The notes under the pieces are model-generated. The model ran no database searches and had not been told where the DNA came from. It was given only the letters and a program-made list of their open reading frames with translations. Made by a program: the position numbers and the translations under genes. Below, in pieces: positions 8,683-18,300 of a DNA stretch of 64,000 nucleotides. Position 1 is the first letter of the stretch. Each line of letters starts with the position of its first letter. The DNA lies in NCBI RefSeq assembly GCF_004349265.1, contig NZ_SMFL01000003.1, positions 806,001-870,000 of the forward strand, read 5' to 3'. This stretch comes from Dyadobacter psychrotolerans (GTDB lineage: Bacteria > Bacteroidota > Bacteroidia > Cytophagales > Spirosomataceae).

Positions 8683-9306
8683 TTATCTTAATTTCTCTAT
8701 TTTCGCATTCATCGGAAATTTCAACAATACTTTTTTGCCTGATGCCTTTTCCAGCATGGGCGTTAAAATCTTTGTTGCATTTTCTTCGGTTTGTTTTAAA
8801 ATACCCATATCCAAAGCCGACTTTTGAATCTGCTTTTCGGCTTGTTTATAGGCATCCTGCACGAGTTTGGCTTCTTCGGTAAAGGCATATTCGGTATTGT
8901 AAACCCTGGATTTTTCGTGATCAATTTTAAAAACACACAATTCCGGTTCAGGCATGTGTACAACCAGCGTTTCCTGTTCGGATGTAATGTCTGCGATCCT
9001 GATTTTGGTTAAATCCACGCAACCTATGGCTTCTCCCTGAACGATTAAAATGGCTTTTGCATTGGGAAGCCACATTTTTACGATCTCCTGTTCCACCACA
9101 TCCTTGAAATTGTACTTAACAAGTTCAAGTTTCCCCATCGCCGTGATTTCCTGCAGAACCACTGTATGCAGGGTCTCAGTTTTATCTTCACCACTCAGGA
9201 AATCGGGCAGCCAGTCGCCGTTCCGGAAGTTATTCCACAAGGTTTTCATTCCCACCAGTAAAAGCACCAATACGATTAAACGTACTGCCCACGACAACAA
9301 TCGCAT
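8683..9306 (-). CDS. DUF4230 domain-containing membrane-anchored protein
   Basis: 207 aa with one N-terminal membrane segment (about residues 5-23) and a soluble domain, presumably periplasmic, that resembles DUF4230 proteins (segment LQEITAMGKLELVKYNFKDV). The C-terminal part (150-207) is rich in charged helix-forming residues. No catalytic motif is visible and the function of the family is unknown to me. It lies 48 bp upstream of the glutamine-synthetase-like gene in the same direction and could be read with it, though nothing links its role to that pathway. Confidence 0.75.
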   Translation of the reverse strand: MRLLSWAVRLIVLVLLLVGMKTLWNNFRNGDWLPDFLSGEDKTETLHTVVLQEITAMGKLELVKYNFKDVVEQEIVKMWLPNAKAILIVQGEAIGCVDLTKIRIADITSEQETLVVHMPEPELCVFKIDHEKSRVYNTEYAFTEEAKLVQDAYKQAEKQIQKSALDMGILKQTEENATKILTPMLEKASGKKVLLKFPMNAKIEKLR

Positions 9307-9337
9307 AGAAATTATTTTAAATTAACAACAGTACTGC

Positions 9338-10348
9338 TTACTCAGATAAACGCTCTATTTCTTCCTGCTGCTGCCTTGCCATACGCTGCGCAATGATGCT
9401 TGCAGAAATTAATTGCAAAGCATGATAAAGCATAATTGGCAAAAGCATCACGCCCGCATGCGCACCTGAAAATAAAACCTTTGACATGACCGCTCCCTGT
9501 ATCAACGATTTTTTTGATCCGCAGAATACAGCTGTCACTTCATCTTCTTTACTAAAACCCAGTGACCGGCAAAAAAAAGTCAGCAGAAAATAAACGGCAA
9601 AAAACAAAGCCAGCATTCCCATACCTAAAAATATGATATCCTTTGCCTCGAACTCACTGAAAAGGTGCTCGCCAAATGATTCACAAAACGATGTATAAAC
9701 GATCAGCAGAATCGAAAACTGGTCGAAATAACGAATGTATTTTTTATATTTTTCAGCGATTGAGCCCCAGCTTTTGTTCATCAAAATCCCAAGCGTCACC
9801 GGCAATAGTACTTGTAAAGAAAGCTTTCCGACTACTGACATCAAATCATAATTCCCCGAACCCGTATCCAGCACCAATCCCATCCACAGGGGAGTAATAA
9901 ACACACCAATTAAACTGGAAATACTGGCATTGAAAATAGCGGCAGGAATGTTGCCACCGGCAATCGAAACCATCACAACCGAAGAAGAAACGGTAGAAGG
10001 CAAAGCTGTTAAAAAGAAAATAGCCAGCCACATCATTTGATGATCTTCCCCTTTGAAGAGCGGACGCAACGCCAACGCCAGCAACGGGAAAAGTACAAAA
10101 GTGGAAAGGTGAACCATTGTATGTAGTTTCCAATTGACCAGACCCGCCCGTAGTTTGTCTGGACTCAGACGTAATCCGTAAAAGAAAAAAATAAGTGAAA
10201 CGGCATAGGAGGATATTTGAGCAAGCGGGACCGGACTCCCTTTCATACCCGGATAAGGCCAGAGATATGCCAGTCCGATCATGCTGATCAGGGCCAGCAT
10301 AAAACCATCCAAACCTGCTTTTTTTGCTGTGTCTAAAATCGTGCTCAT
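9338..10348 (-). CDS. SBF-like (bile acid:sodium symporter family, SLC10A7-type) membrane transporter
   Basis: A 336-aa membrane protein with about ten hydrophobic segments, matching the SBF-like branch of bile acid:sodium symporters. Typical features are the N-terminal LAYLWPYPG segment and the late EVTAVFCGSKKSLIQGAVMS segment containing the conserved GSKKSL. Homologues transport organic anions with Na+, but bacterial members of this branch have no settled substrate. It precedes the DUF4230 gene by 31 bp on the minus strand, so cotranscription is likely. The ATG at 10346-10348 precedes the first membrane helix directly. Confidence 0.88.
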   Translation of the reverse strand: MSTILDTAKKAGLDGFMLALISMIGLAYLWPYPGMKGSPVPLAQISSYAVSLIFFFYGLRLSPDKLRAGLVNWKLHTMVHLSTFVLFPLLALALRPLFKGEDHQMMWLAIFFLTALPSTVSSSVVMVSIAGGNIPAAIFNASISSLIGVFITPLWMGLVLDTGSGNYDLMSVVGKLSLQVLLPVTLGILMNKSWGSIAEKYKKYIRYFDQFSILLIVYTSFCESFGEHLFSEFEAKDIIFLGMGMLALFFAVYFLLTFFCRSLGFSKEDEVTAVFCGSKKSLIQGAVMSKVLFSGAHAGVMLLPIMLYHALQLISASIIAQRMARQQQEEIERLSE

Positions 10349-10388
10349 GAAATTATCTTAGGCTTTAAGCCATCAAAATATCTTTGTT

Positions 10389-10418
10389 AATGTAATATAT
10401 GCTGTTTCCAATTACATT
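10389..10418. promoter_or_regulatory. Inverted repeat AATGTAAT-N14-ATTACATT in a divergent promoter region
   Basis: Perfect 8-bp inverted repeat arms at 10389-10396 and 10411-10418 in the 239-bp gap between the SBF-like gene (minus) and the GH16 gene (plus). It could be a regulator site or chance in AT-rich DNA. No other evidence. Confidence 0.25.
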
Positions 10419-10587
10419 ATGTACAAAAGAAGGTTAAAAGAATATGAAAATAAATCGCCCGCAATGTTTTCCCAAATATGGCGTTCCAGCTTCAATCGGG
10501 CACATCTTAATAAATCTTTTTGCCTGTAATTTCACTTTCTTTGCGTAAATATTCATTCACTTCTGTTAGATCTAATAATCTTTTAAC

Positions 10588-11412
10588 ATGTCAGTAGTTA
10601 CAAAAGGATTACTCTTACTTGCTTTATTTAGTTTTAATTTTTACTCAGCCAATGCGCAATGGAAGCTGGTTTGGGCCGACGAATTTAATATGGACGGGAA
10701 ACCGAATCCTGCAAACTGGAAAGGCGAACAGGGCTTTGTCCGCAATCACGAACAGCAGTGGTATCAGGATGCCAACGCTTATTGCAAAGATGGAAAGCTG
10801 ATTATCGAAGCTAAAAGAGAAAAGGTAATAAATCCGAAATACGTTGCCAATAGCAGCCACTGGAAAGAAAACAGGGAATATTCTGAATATACATCAGCAA
10901 GTATAATCACTGCAAAAAAACAAAGCTGGCAATATGGAAGGTTTGAAATGAAAGCAAAGATTGATACCCGCCCCGGCATGTGGCCCGCTTTCTGGACGTT
11001 AGGAAATGAAGGTCAGTGGCCTGAAAACGGTGAAATTGACATCATGGAATATTATCGTGGTGACCTGCTTGCAAATGCTGTCTGGGGTTCGATGGAGCAA
11101 TACAAAGGAATATGGAGCACTACAAAAAAACCAATTACAGAATTTAACGATCCGGAATGGTCAAATAAATTTCATATCTGGAGAATGGACTGGGATGAAA
11201 AAAGCATCAAACTTTATGTCGACGACCTGCTGCTTAACTCCATCGATCTTGAAAAAACTTATAATGCAAAAGACCCTAAGAAAAACCCGTTCCGTCAGCC
11301 ACACTATATGTTAGTTGGCATGGCAATAGGCGGAGATAACGGAGGTGACCCATCCAAAACAGAATTCCCGGCGAAATACGAAATTGATTATGTGAGAGTT
11401 TATCAGAAGTGA
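10588..11412 (+). CDS. Secreted glycoside hydrolase family 16 endo-beta-glucanase (laminarinase-like)
   Basis: A 274-aa exported beta-glucan hydrolase. The N-terminus (MSVVTKGLLLLALFSFNFYS...ANA) is a signal peptide with probable cleavage near residue 23. The GH16 catalytic motif GEIDIMEYY gives the nucleophile Glu149, helper Asp151 and acid/base Glu154. The preceding W-P-A-F-W-T-L-G segment (132-139) is typical of the beta-1,3-glucanase branch. The catalytic domain fills almost the whole protein, with no carbohydrate-binding module and no C-terminal sorting domain. It stands alone with no SusCD pair nearby. The exact glucan (laminarin, lichenan) is inferred. Confidence 0.93.
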   Translation: MSVVTKGLLLLALFSFNFYSANAQWKLVWADEFNMDGKPNPANWKGEQGFVRNHEQQWYQDANAYCKDGKLIIEAKREKVINPKYVANSSHWKENREYSEYTSASIITAKKQSWQYGRFEMKAKIDTRPGMWPAFWTLGNEGQWPENGEIDIMEYYRGDLLANAVWGSMEQYKGIWSTTKKPITEFNDPEWSNKFHIWRMDWDEKSIKLYVDDLLLNSIDLEKTYNAKDPKKNPFRQPHYMLVGMAIGGDNGGDPSKTEFPAKYEIDYVRVYQK

Positions 11413-11508
11413 AGGAAAATGAAATTGGGGAGGAAAGGAGGATGACATTAATAGCTACGAAGGAAAAAAAATCTTAATTCTTAATCACTTCGGCGACCCG
11501 GTCTTAAT

Positions 11509-12687
11509 TTAAAAATTCTCCCGTCCTGCCAGATCCGGTTTCAGTTTTCTCAGACTTTTCCTGGCAGGCTTTTTCTTTTTATTTCTGCCCCACCAGATTA
11601 GAAATCCGGTTATGGGTAAACTGGCACAAATCAGACTGGCACAAAAAGCAAGAATTTTCCCTGGCAACCCCAATATTGCGCCGACGTGAATGTCATAGTT
11701 CATCCGGCGCAATTTGTTTGCAAAGCTGGCTTCACTGTATTTTCCTGAATACGGTCCGTTTGCCTTAATCCGCTTCATTGTATGCTGATCAAAATAGTTG
11801 TAATCTACTTTGTAATAAGTACCCGCACGGAAATTTACGTAAGAGTAAATCGATTCTGACCTCAGATGAGGGGTGGATATGTTGATTCCTTCATTCCCTG
11901 GATACTCCTTTTGCAAAGCATGCCACGCCTTATCCACCGCTTCAATTGGTTTTGAAACTGCCGAAATCTGCGTCGTGTCGGAAGTAGGATTGTAGTAAGC
12001 ATCGGAACCTTGCCCGCCTGTTACTGTATAAACCGATTGTGAAAACCACTGGAATCCCCATACTAATCCGGTTAAAGCCAGTATCAGTCCGATGGACATT
12101 ACGTAGAAGCCAAACACGTTGTGCAGATCATAATTTTTACGGCGCCAGGCGGCGTTCCATTTTACAGAAAATCTTTGTTTAGCAGCCGATTTGTTTCTGG
12201 GCCACCACAGCACCATCCCGCTAACCAGCATCACCACAAATATCAATGTCGAACTGGCAACAACAACCTGTCCGATTTTTTCAGGAAGCCATGCGTAATA
12301 ATGCCCGTGAAGAATCCAGTGAAAGAAATCCCCATCCTCATTCCATACTTTTTTAACCTCTGCAGTATAGGGATTTACGTAAACGACGTAATAATATTCA
12401 GGATCAAGATTGTAAAAACCAACTTCTGCATTTCTGGTTGGAATTCCGTATAAAATACCGTTGGCTTTTTTGCCAGGCAGATGTTTTTCAGCACTGGCCT
12501 GCAATACTGAGGGAGGTAATAATTTCGCGTTTGCCGGCGGTTCGACAAACATATAAGGCTGGGTAAAACTTTTAATTTCATGTTCGAATGCAAGGATACA
12601 CCCAGTAATGGCAACGACGAATACCACTATTCCGGAGATTAATCCGAGATATAGATGCAGCTGTCCGATCAGTTTTTTAAAAGTCAT
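11509..12687 (-). CDS. PepSY-associated transmembrane protein
   Basis: 392 aa, PepSY_TM family. Hydrophobic segments are near residues 8-32, 143-165, 192-215 and 343-366, with large extracytoplasmic loops between them. The N-terminal helix pattern KLIGQLHLYLGLISGIVVFV is typical. Relatives often sit with siderophore receptors and are suspected to reduce or help release iron, but no TonB receptor or iron gene adjoins this copy. It is convergent with the GH16 gene. Membrane location and family are clear; function is inference. Confidence 0.88.
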   Translation of the reverse strand: MTFKKLIGQLHLYLGLISGIVVFVVAITGCILAFEHEIKSFTQPYMFVEPPANAKLLPPSVLQASAEKHLPGKKANGILYGIPTRNAEVGFYNLDPEYYYVVYVNPYTAEVKKVWNEDGDFFHWILHGHYYAWLPEKIGQVVVASSTLIFVVMLVSGMVLWWPRNKSAAKQRFSVKWNAAWRRKNYDLHNVFGFYVMSIGLILALTGLVWGFQWFSQSVYTVTGGQGSDAYYNPTSDTTQISAVSKPIEAVDKAWHALQKEYPGNEGINISTPHLRSESIYSYVNFRAGTYYKVDYNYFDQHTMKRIKANGPYSGKYSEASFANKLRRMNYDIHVGAILGLPGKILAFCASLICASLPITGFLIWWGRNKKKKPARKSLRKLKPDLAGRENF

Positions 12688-12783
12688 CCCTTAAATAATT
12701 ACAGTAAAATGGTCCAGAGACTACAAATGTAACTATACCAATTCTAAATAAAAAAACCGCACTGCTTGTTTCACTCCAAAACA

Positions 12784-12819
12784 ACAATCCCTGCCAACGA
12801 TCAGATTAGCAGGGATTGT
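12784..12819 (-). terminator. Terminator hairpin downstream of the SulP-carbonic anhydrase pair
   Basis: Perfect 11-bp stem, ACAATCCCTGC (12784-12794) with GCAGGGATTGT (12809-12819), loop 14 nt. On the minus strand it is followed by TTGTTTTGG, a weak T-rich tail. It lies 9 bp past the stop of the carbonic anhydrase gene. Confidence 0.65.
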
Positions 12820-12828
12820 CAGTTTATT

Positions 12829-13461
12829 TCATTCAAAATCATACTGGTAAACACCTTCTACCTTCGTGCCAGGCGGCATTTCGATAATTGGTTTGATGAT
12901 CCCGTCATGCAATCCGAAAACCCAGCCATGCAAATGAACCTGCTCTCCGTTGTGCCAGGCTTTTTGCACGATGGTAGTTTTTGAAAGATTTTTGACCTGT
13001 TCAATGATATTTAATTCAACCAGACGGTCGAAGCGCGGTTTTTCATGCTGAATTGCATCAAGTTCCAACGAATGTTTATCATAAACGTCTTTGATGTTGC
13101 GAAGCCATTTATTTATCAAGCCCAGGTCCTGGTTTCCCATAGAAGCCTTTACTCCGCCGCAACCGTAGTGGCCTACAACCAGAATATGCTTTACTTTCAA
13201 AACTTCAACTGCATATTGGAGTACGCTCAGCATATTAATATCCGTGTGTACAACCAGGTTGGCTACGTTTCGATGTACGAACATTTCTCCCGGATGTGTA
13301 CCGGTTAATTCATCTGCAGGAACACGGCTATCCGAGCATCCGATCCAGAGAAAATCCGGTTTTTGACTTGCTGCTAACCTGTTGAAGTAATCTTCGTCCA
13401 ATTCCAGTCTTTCCGCTGCCCAGGCTTTATTTGCCAACAAAAGTCTTTTATACAATTCCAT
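12829..13461 (-). CDS. can: Beta-class carbonic anhydrase
   Basis: Cytoplasmic zinc enzyme interconverting CO2 and bicarbonate, 210 aa from the ATG at 13459-13461. With this start the zinc and active-site residues are Cys42, Asp44 and Arg46 (CSDSR), His98 and Cys101 (HYGCGG), the same numbers as in E. coli Can. This is why I prefer it over the upstream in-frame ATG at 13509, which would add 16 residues. An AAGAAGG element directly precedes the ATG. The gene overlaps the 3' end of the SulP transporter gene by 14 bp, so the two are translationally linked. Confidence 0.95.
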   Translation of the reverse strand: MELYKRLLLANKAWAAERLELDEDYFNRLAASQKPDFLWIGCSDSRVPADELTGTHPGEMFVHRNVANLVVHTDINMLSVLQYAVEVLKVKHILVVGHYGCGGVKASMGNQDLGLINKWLRNIKDVYDKHSLELDAIQHEKPRFDRLVELNIIEQVKNLSKTTIVQKAWHNGEQVHLHGWVFGLHDGIIKPIIEMPPGTKVEGVYQYDFE

Positions 13462-15028
13462 CCTTCTTTTTTCTTGAAATATTCCTTTGAACAATATATC
13501 TGAATTCAACTTCTATATTTCTTGTATCTGCATCCGCCTTAAATTCCTGAAGTGTGGTAAAGATATCCTGGTCAATAAATTGGGCTCTCGCTCCGTCAAA
13601 CAGCACTGAGTCTCCTTCCTTTATATCAATTAGGATCTTCTTTAAATTAGATTTATTTAGAAAAGAGACATCCTTGCTGAAAACAACCAACACGTTTTTC
13701 CCGTCACGAACCGCCTTGATGGCTGAATGGAAATTGAAATACAAAACATAATTAACTCCAACGGCTAAACCAACCAAAATTCCAATGAGAAGGTCGGTAA
13801 AAATGATCGTTACAATGGTGATAATAAAAGGTATAAACTGATCCTTTCCTTCCTTGTATATTTTTTTAAATACCTTGAAATCAACCAGTTTAAAACCAAC
13901 TACTATCAACAATGCAGCAAGACAGGCGAGCGGAATGCGCTGTAACAGAGAACCTGCTGTGATTAAACTGATCAGCAGAAATAAACCATGAAACATGGTG
14001 GCGAGCCTTGTTCTTGCTCCTGAAAAAACGTTTGTCGAACTTCGGATAACAACCGCTGTAATTGGAAGAGCGCCAACCAATCCGCACAAAATGTTGCTGA
14101 TCCCCTGTGCTCTCAGTTCCTGATTGGGAGAGGAATACCTGCGGTCATGGTCAACACGGTCAGCTGCTTCCAGGGTTATCAACGATTCTAAACTGGCAAC
14201 GAGCGCAATCGTCAATGCGGCAACATAGACGCCCGAAGATGTAAGTGCGGCAAAATCAGGAAATACAAACGAGTTCATGATCACATCCCAGCTTCTAAAA
14301 GACGGAAAGGAAACCATGTGCTGCGGGGAAGTGCCCAGATACCAGTCGGGGTGCAGAATACGGAACAACTCATTCAACCCCACTCCAACAAAAATAACGG
14401 CAAGGGATGATGGGAAAAGTTTGAAGAAAGTCTGTTTACCTACTGCCAGTTTGTCCCAAAAAACAAGGAACAGAATACAAGCCGAACTTATGATAAACGC
14501 TCCGGAATTGACATGGGTAAGCGCTGAAAATATTTCAGTGAAAGTATTCTCGCCGTCAGACTGCTGGCTGAATTCAAATTCTCCCTCGTAGTCCACATCC
14601 CAGCCTAATGCGTGAGGAAATTGTTTTAAAATAATTACCAAACCAATGGCAACCATCATTCCGCGGATGGTACTGTTTGGAAAAAAACTGCTTAATGTGC
14701 CCGCTTTTAACCAGCCAAGAATAAACTGAATAACACCAGCCAGAACAACAGAAACAAGAAAAGACTGATAACCCAACGACTGAATAGCCTGCAAAACAAT
14801 GACTGTCAATCCGGCGGCCGGACCGCTCACGGTTACTTCAGATCCCGACCAGTAACCCACAACCAACCCGCCGATAATGCCGGAAATCACTCCCGCAAAC
14901 AAAGGCGCTCCGGAGGCCAGTGCGATACCAAGACAAAGCGGAATGGTAACCAGGAAAACAGAAATCCCGGCAAGGAAATCTTCACGCAGGTACTTCAGCG
15001 ATACGGAGGGAAATTTCATGAATGGCAA
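13448..15028 (-). CDS. SulP-family anion transporter, probable bicarbonate transporter
   Basis: 526 aa. An N-terminal SulP membrane domain (about residues 1-410, ten or more hydrophobic segments, including VVGYWSGSEVTVSGPAAGL) is followed by a short STAS-like domain (about 430-526). SulP proteins carry sulfate, bicarbonate or other anions. Because the next gene, overlapping by 14 bp, is a carbonic anhydrase, bicarbonate is the likely substrate here; fused or adjacent SulP-carbonic anhydrase pairs are known in many bacteria. Transport direction and coupling ion cannot be read from sequence. Confidence 0.92.
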   Translation of the reverse strand: MPFMKFPSVSLKYLREDFLAGISVFLVTIPLCLGIALASGAPLFAGVISGIIGGLVVGYWSGSEVTVSGPAAGLTVIVLQAIQSLGYQSFLVSVVLAGVIQFILGWLKAGTLSSFFPNSTIRGMMVAIGLVIILKQFPHALGWDVDYEGEFEFSQQSDGENTFTEIFSALTHVNSGAFIISSACILFLVFWDKLAVGKQTFFKLFPSSLAVIFVGVGLNELFRILHPDWYLGTSPQHMVSFPSFRSWDVIMNSFVFPDFAALTSSGVYVAALTIALVASLESLITLEAADRVDHDRRYSSPNQELRAQGISNILCGLVGALPITAVVIRSSTNVFSGARTRLATMFHGLFLLISLITAGSLLQRIPLACLAALLIVVGFKLVDFKVFKKIYKEGKDQFIPFIITIVTIIFTDLLIGILVGLAVGVNYVLYFNFHSAIKAVRDGKNVLVVFSKDVSFLNKSNLKKILIDIKEGDSVLFDGARAQFIDQDIFTTLQEFKADADTRNIEVEFRYIVQRNISRKKKDGIV

Positions 15029-15374
15029 TCGTAGTCAGTTTTGAATTAACATTGATAACGAATGGCGGTAATTTTAATCTCGTTTTAATGCCGGCGTCTA
15101 CAATATTACGCAATAACGGGTAATGTCGCTGTACTTTGAGATTGAAATAAGTCAATTCAATACTTATGACAATCAGGAATTAAGGCTCATTAAGTTTAAT
15201 GATAGTTATCCCGATTTTTCAAAACCTTAATTTTCTTAATTCCTTAATGGTTTAACCTTTCGATCCCTTTACCCTTTCACAGAAAAAATCCGTAATTTTG
15301 CGGTTTGATTTGCAAGAGTAAATAACAATTTGTTTATAAAGCTAAAAGCTCATCGCTGATAGCTGACAGTCTAT
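15029..15374. promoter_or_regulatory. Divergent intergenic region sulP/ileS with a candidate ileS promoter
   Basis: This 346-bp gap holds no gene I can support. On the plus strand TAATTTTG at 15293-15300 fits the bacteroidete -7 consensus TAnnTTTG, with a weak -33-like TTTAC 20 bp upstream (15268-15272). This would place ileS transcription start near 15307 and give a leader of about 70 nt. No T-box structure was noticed. Confidence 0.4.
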
Positions 15375-18300
15375 ATGAAATACAACGAGTTTAAAAACCT
15401 GAGCTATCCGCAAATTGCAGACGAGGTACTGAAATTCTGGAAAGACAATAAGATATTTGAAGCGTCCGTCGATACAAGGGAAGGTGCTCCTTCTTTTACA
15501 TTTTTCGAAGGTCCGCCATCAGCGAACGGAACCCCTGGTATTCACCATGTTATGGCTCGCTCAATCAAGGATATCTTCTGCCGTTACAAAACTTTACAGG
15601 GCTTTCAGGTAAAGCGCAAAGGCGGCTGGGATACACACGGTCTGCCGGTTGAATTGCAGGTTGAAAAGGAATTAGGCATCACCAAAGATGACATCGGCAA
15701 AACCATTTCGATTGCTGATTATAACGAAAAGTGCCGCCAGACCGTCATGAAATTCACGGATCAGTGGAATGACCTGACCGAAAAGATGGGCTACTGGGTT
15801 GATTTGGACGACCCGTATATTACCTATAAAAGTGAATACATTGAAAGTCTGTGGAGTCTGCTTAAAAAGCTGTACGACAAAGGTTTGTTATATAAAGGTT
15901 ATACGATTCAGCCTTACTCTCCTGCCGCCGGAACCGGACTTTCCTCACATGAGTTAAACATGCCCGGTACGTATAAGGATGTAAAGGACACGACCATTGT
16001 GGCAATGTTTAAGGTGAAGTTACCGGAGACTTTCCAAGTCTTCAAAGACTTGGAAAGTCTAAACGGTTTGGACATTCGCATATTAGCCTGGACAACCACT
16101 CCCTGGACTTTGCCTGCAAATACTGCGCTAACTGTTGGAGCCAACATAAATTACGTTTTGGTAAAAACCTTTAACCCTTATACGTACGAACCGGTACATG
16201 TTGTACTTGCGAAAGATCTGACCGGAAAATATTTCTCAGAAAAATATCTGGACGGAGATTTTGATGATTTTGCAGCGAGTGATAAAAAACATTTGCCCTG
16301 GTCCGTCATTTCCGAATTTAAAGGAAAGGACCTGGAAGGAATCGAGTACGAACAGCTGATGCCGTACATCCAGCCTTCAACCCCTGCTTTCAGGGTGATC
16401 ATTGGTGATTTTGTGACCACCGAAGACGGCACAGGTGTGGTACACACTTCGCCAACTTTTGGTGCGGATGACTTCCGGGTAGCGCAGGCCAATGGCATTC
16501 CATCCATCATGGTAAAAGACGAAACAGGAAAAGAAGTACCGATTGTTGATCGTCAGGGCCGTTTTGTAAAAGAAATCACGGATTATGCAGGTCGTTTTGT
16601 AAAACCTGAATACTATTCTGCAGCCGAACAGAATGATCCTGAATTCCGTGCAACCGATGTGCTGATTGCGATCAAACTGAAAGAGGAAGGCAAGGCGTTC
16701 AAAGTCGAAAAATACGAACACCCTTACCCGCATTGCTGGCGTACGGACAAACCGGTACTCTACTATCCGCTTGACAGCTGGTTTATCAAAACAACAGCTG
16801 TAAAAGACAGATTAGTAGAATTAAATAAAACAATCACCTGGAAGCCGGAAAGCACAGGAACAGGAAGATTTGGAAACTGGCTGGAAAACCTGGTTGACTG
16901 GAACCTTTCGCGTTCACGTTACTGGGGAACACCTTTGCCGATCTGGAGAAGTGAACATGGTGAAGAGGTTTGTGTCGGTTCGATAGAGCAATTGAAGGAT
17001 CTTTTGGAAGAAGCCATTATCTCTGAGCATTTAACAAGAGAACAGGCTGCACATAATTCGGAATACCTGTTGAAACTTCAGCACGGCGATTTCGATCTGC
17101 ACCGCCCTTATGTGGATACCATTGTGTTGGTTTCGTCAAGAGGAAATGTGATGCACCGTGAGCCGGATCTGATCGACGTTTGGTTTGATTCAGGTGCGAT
17201 GCCTTACGCGCAGTGGCATTATCCGTTTGAGAATCAGGAAATTTTCAACCAAAGTTACCCGGCAGATTTCATATCAGAAGGTGTAGACCAGACCCGTGGA
17301 TGGTTCTTTACGCTTCATGCCATTGCCGGTATGCTATTTGATTCTGTTGCGTTTAAAAACGTCGTTTCAACAGGATTGGTTTTGGACAAAAACGGCAACA
17401 AGATGTCAAAGCGTCTTGGAAATGCAGTCGATCCTTTCGAAACACTGAGTAAATGGGGCCCCGATGCAACGCGCTGGTACATGATTACCAATGCCGAACC
17501 CTGGGACAACCTGAAATTTAATATCGACGGCATTCAGGAAGTTCAGCGGAAGTTTTTCGGAACATTGGTGAACACCTATAATTTCTTCGCTTTGTATGCG
17601 AACCTGGATGGTTACAACTTCCATGAGGCAACATCTGTTCCGGTTGAAAAAAGAACTGAACTTGACCGCTGGATTTTATCCAAACTGAATACATTAATTA
17701 AAGAAGTCGGCGAGCAGTTCGACGATTACAACCCGACCAAAGCCGGGCGTCTGGTGCAGGATTTTGTTACGGATCAGCTTTCCAACTGGTACATCCGGTT
17801 AAACCGCCGCCGTTTCTGGAATCCGTCCAGCGAGCAGGGGTCCGGACTGACCGAAGACAAAAAAGCTGCCTATGAAACCTTACAGCATTGTTTGGTAACT
17901 GTTTCACAGCTCATGTCACCTATTGCTCCGTTTTTTGGAGAGTGGTTATATAAGAGCCTTACCGACGGGATCAGAGATGAAGCCAAAAAGGCGGGCTCTC
18001 TTTTGCAATACGATTCTGTTCATTTAACACACTGGCCACTTGTAGAATACAACGCCATTGATCTTGACCTTGAAGAAGCAATGGAAATGGCCCAGTCGAT
18101 CAGTTCGCTGGTTCATTCAATCAGGAAAAAACATAAATTAAAGGTTCGTCAGCCGCTTTCAAAAGTTTTAATTCCGGCTTTGACTGAAAAAACGAGCCGT
18201 CAGATCCGCCAGGTTGCATCGATCATTTTATCAGAAGTGAATGTAAAAGATGTAGATGCGATCAATGATAACGATGGATTTTTCCACAAAAAAGCCAAAC

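Noticed and set aside
13462..13509. Upstream ATG of the carbonic anhydrase gene
   Set aside because: It lies inside the SulP coding end and would shift active-site numbering by 16; the downstream ATG has a better spaced AAGAAGG.
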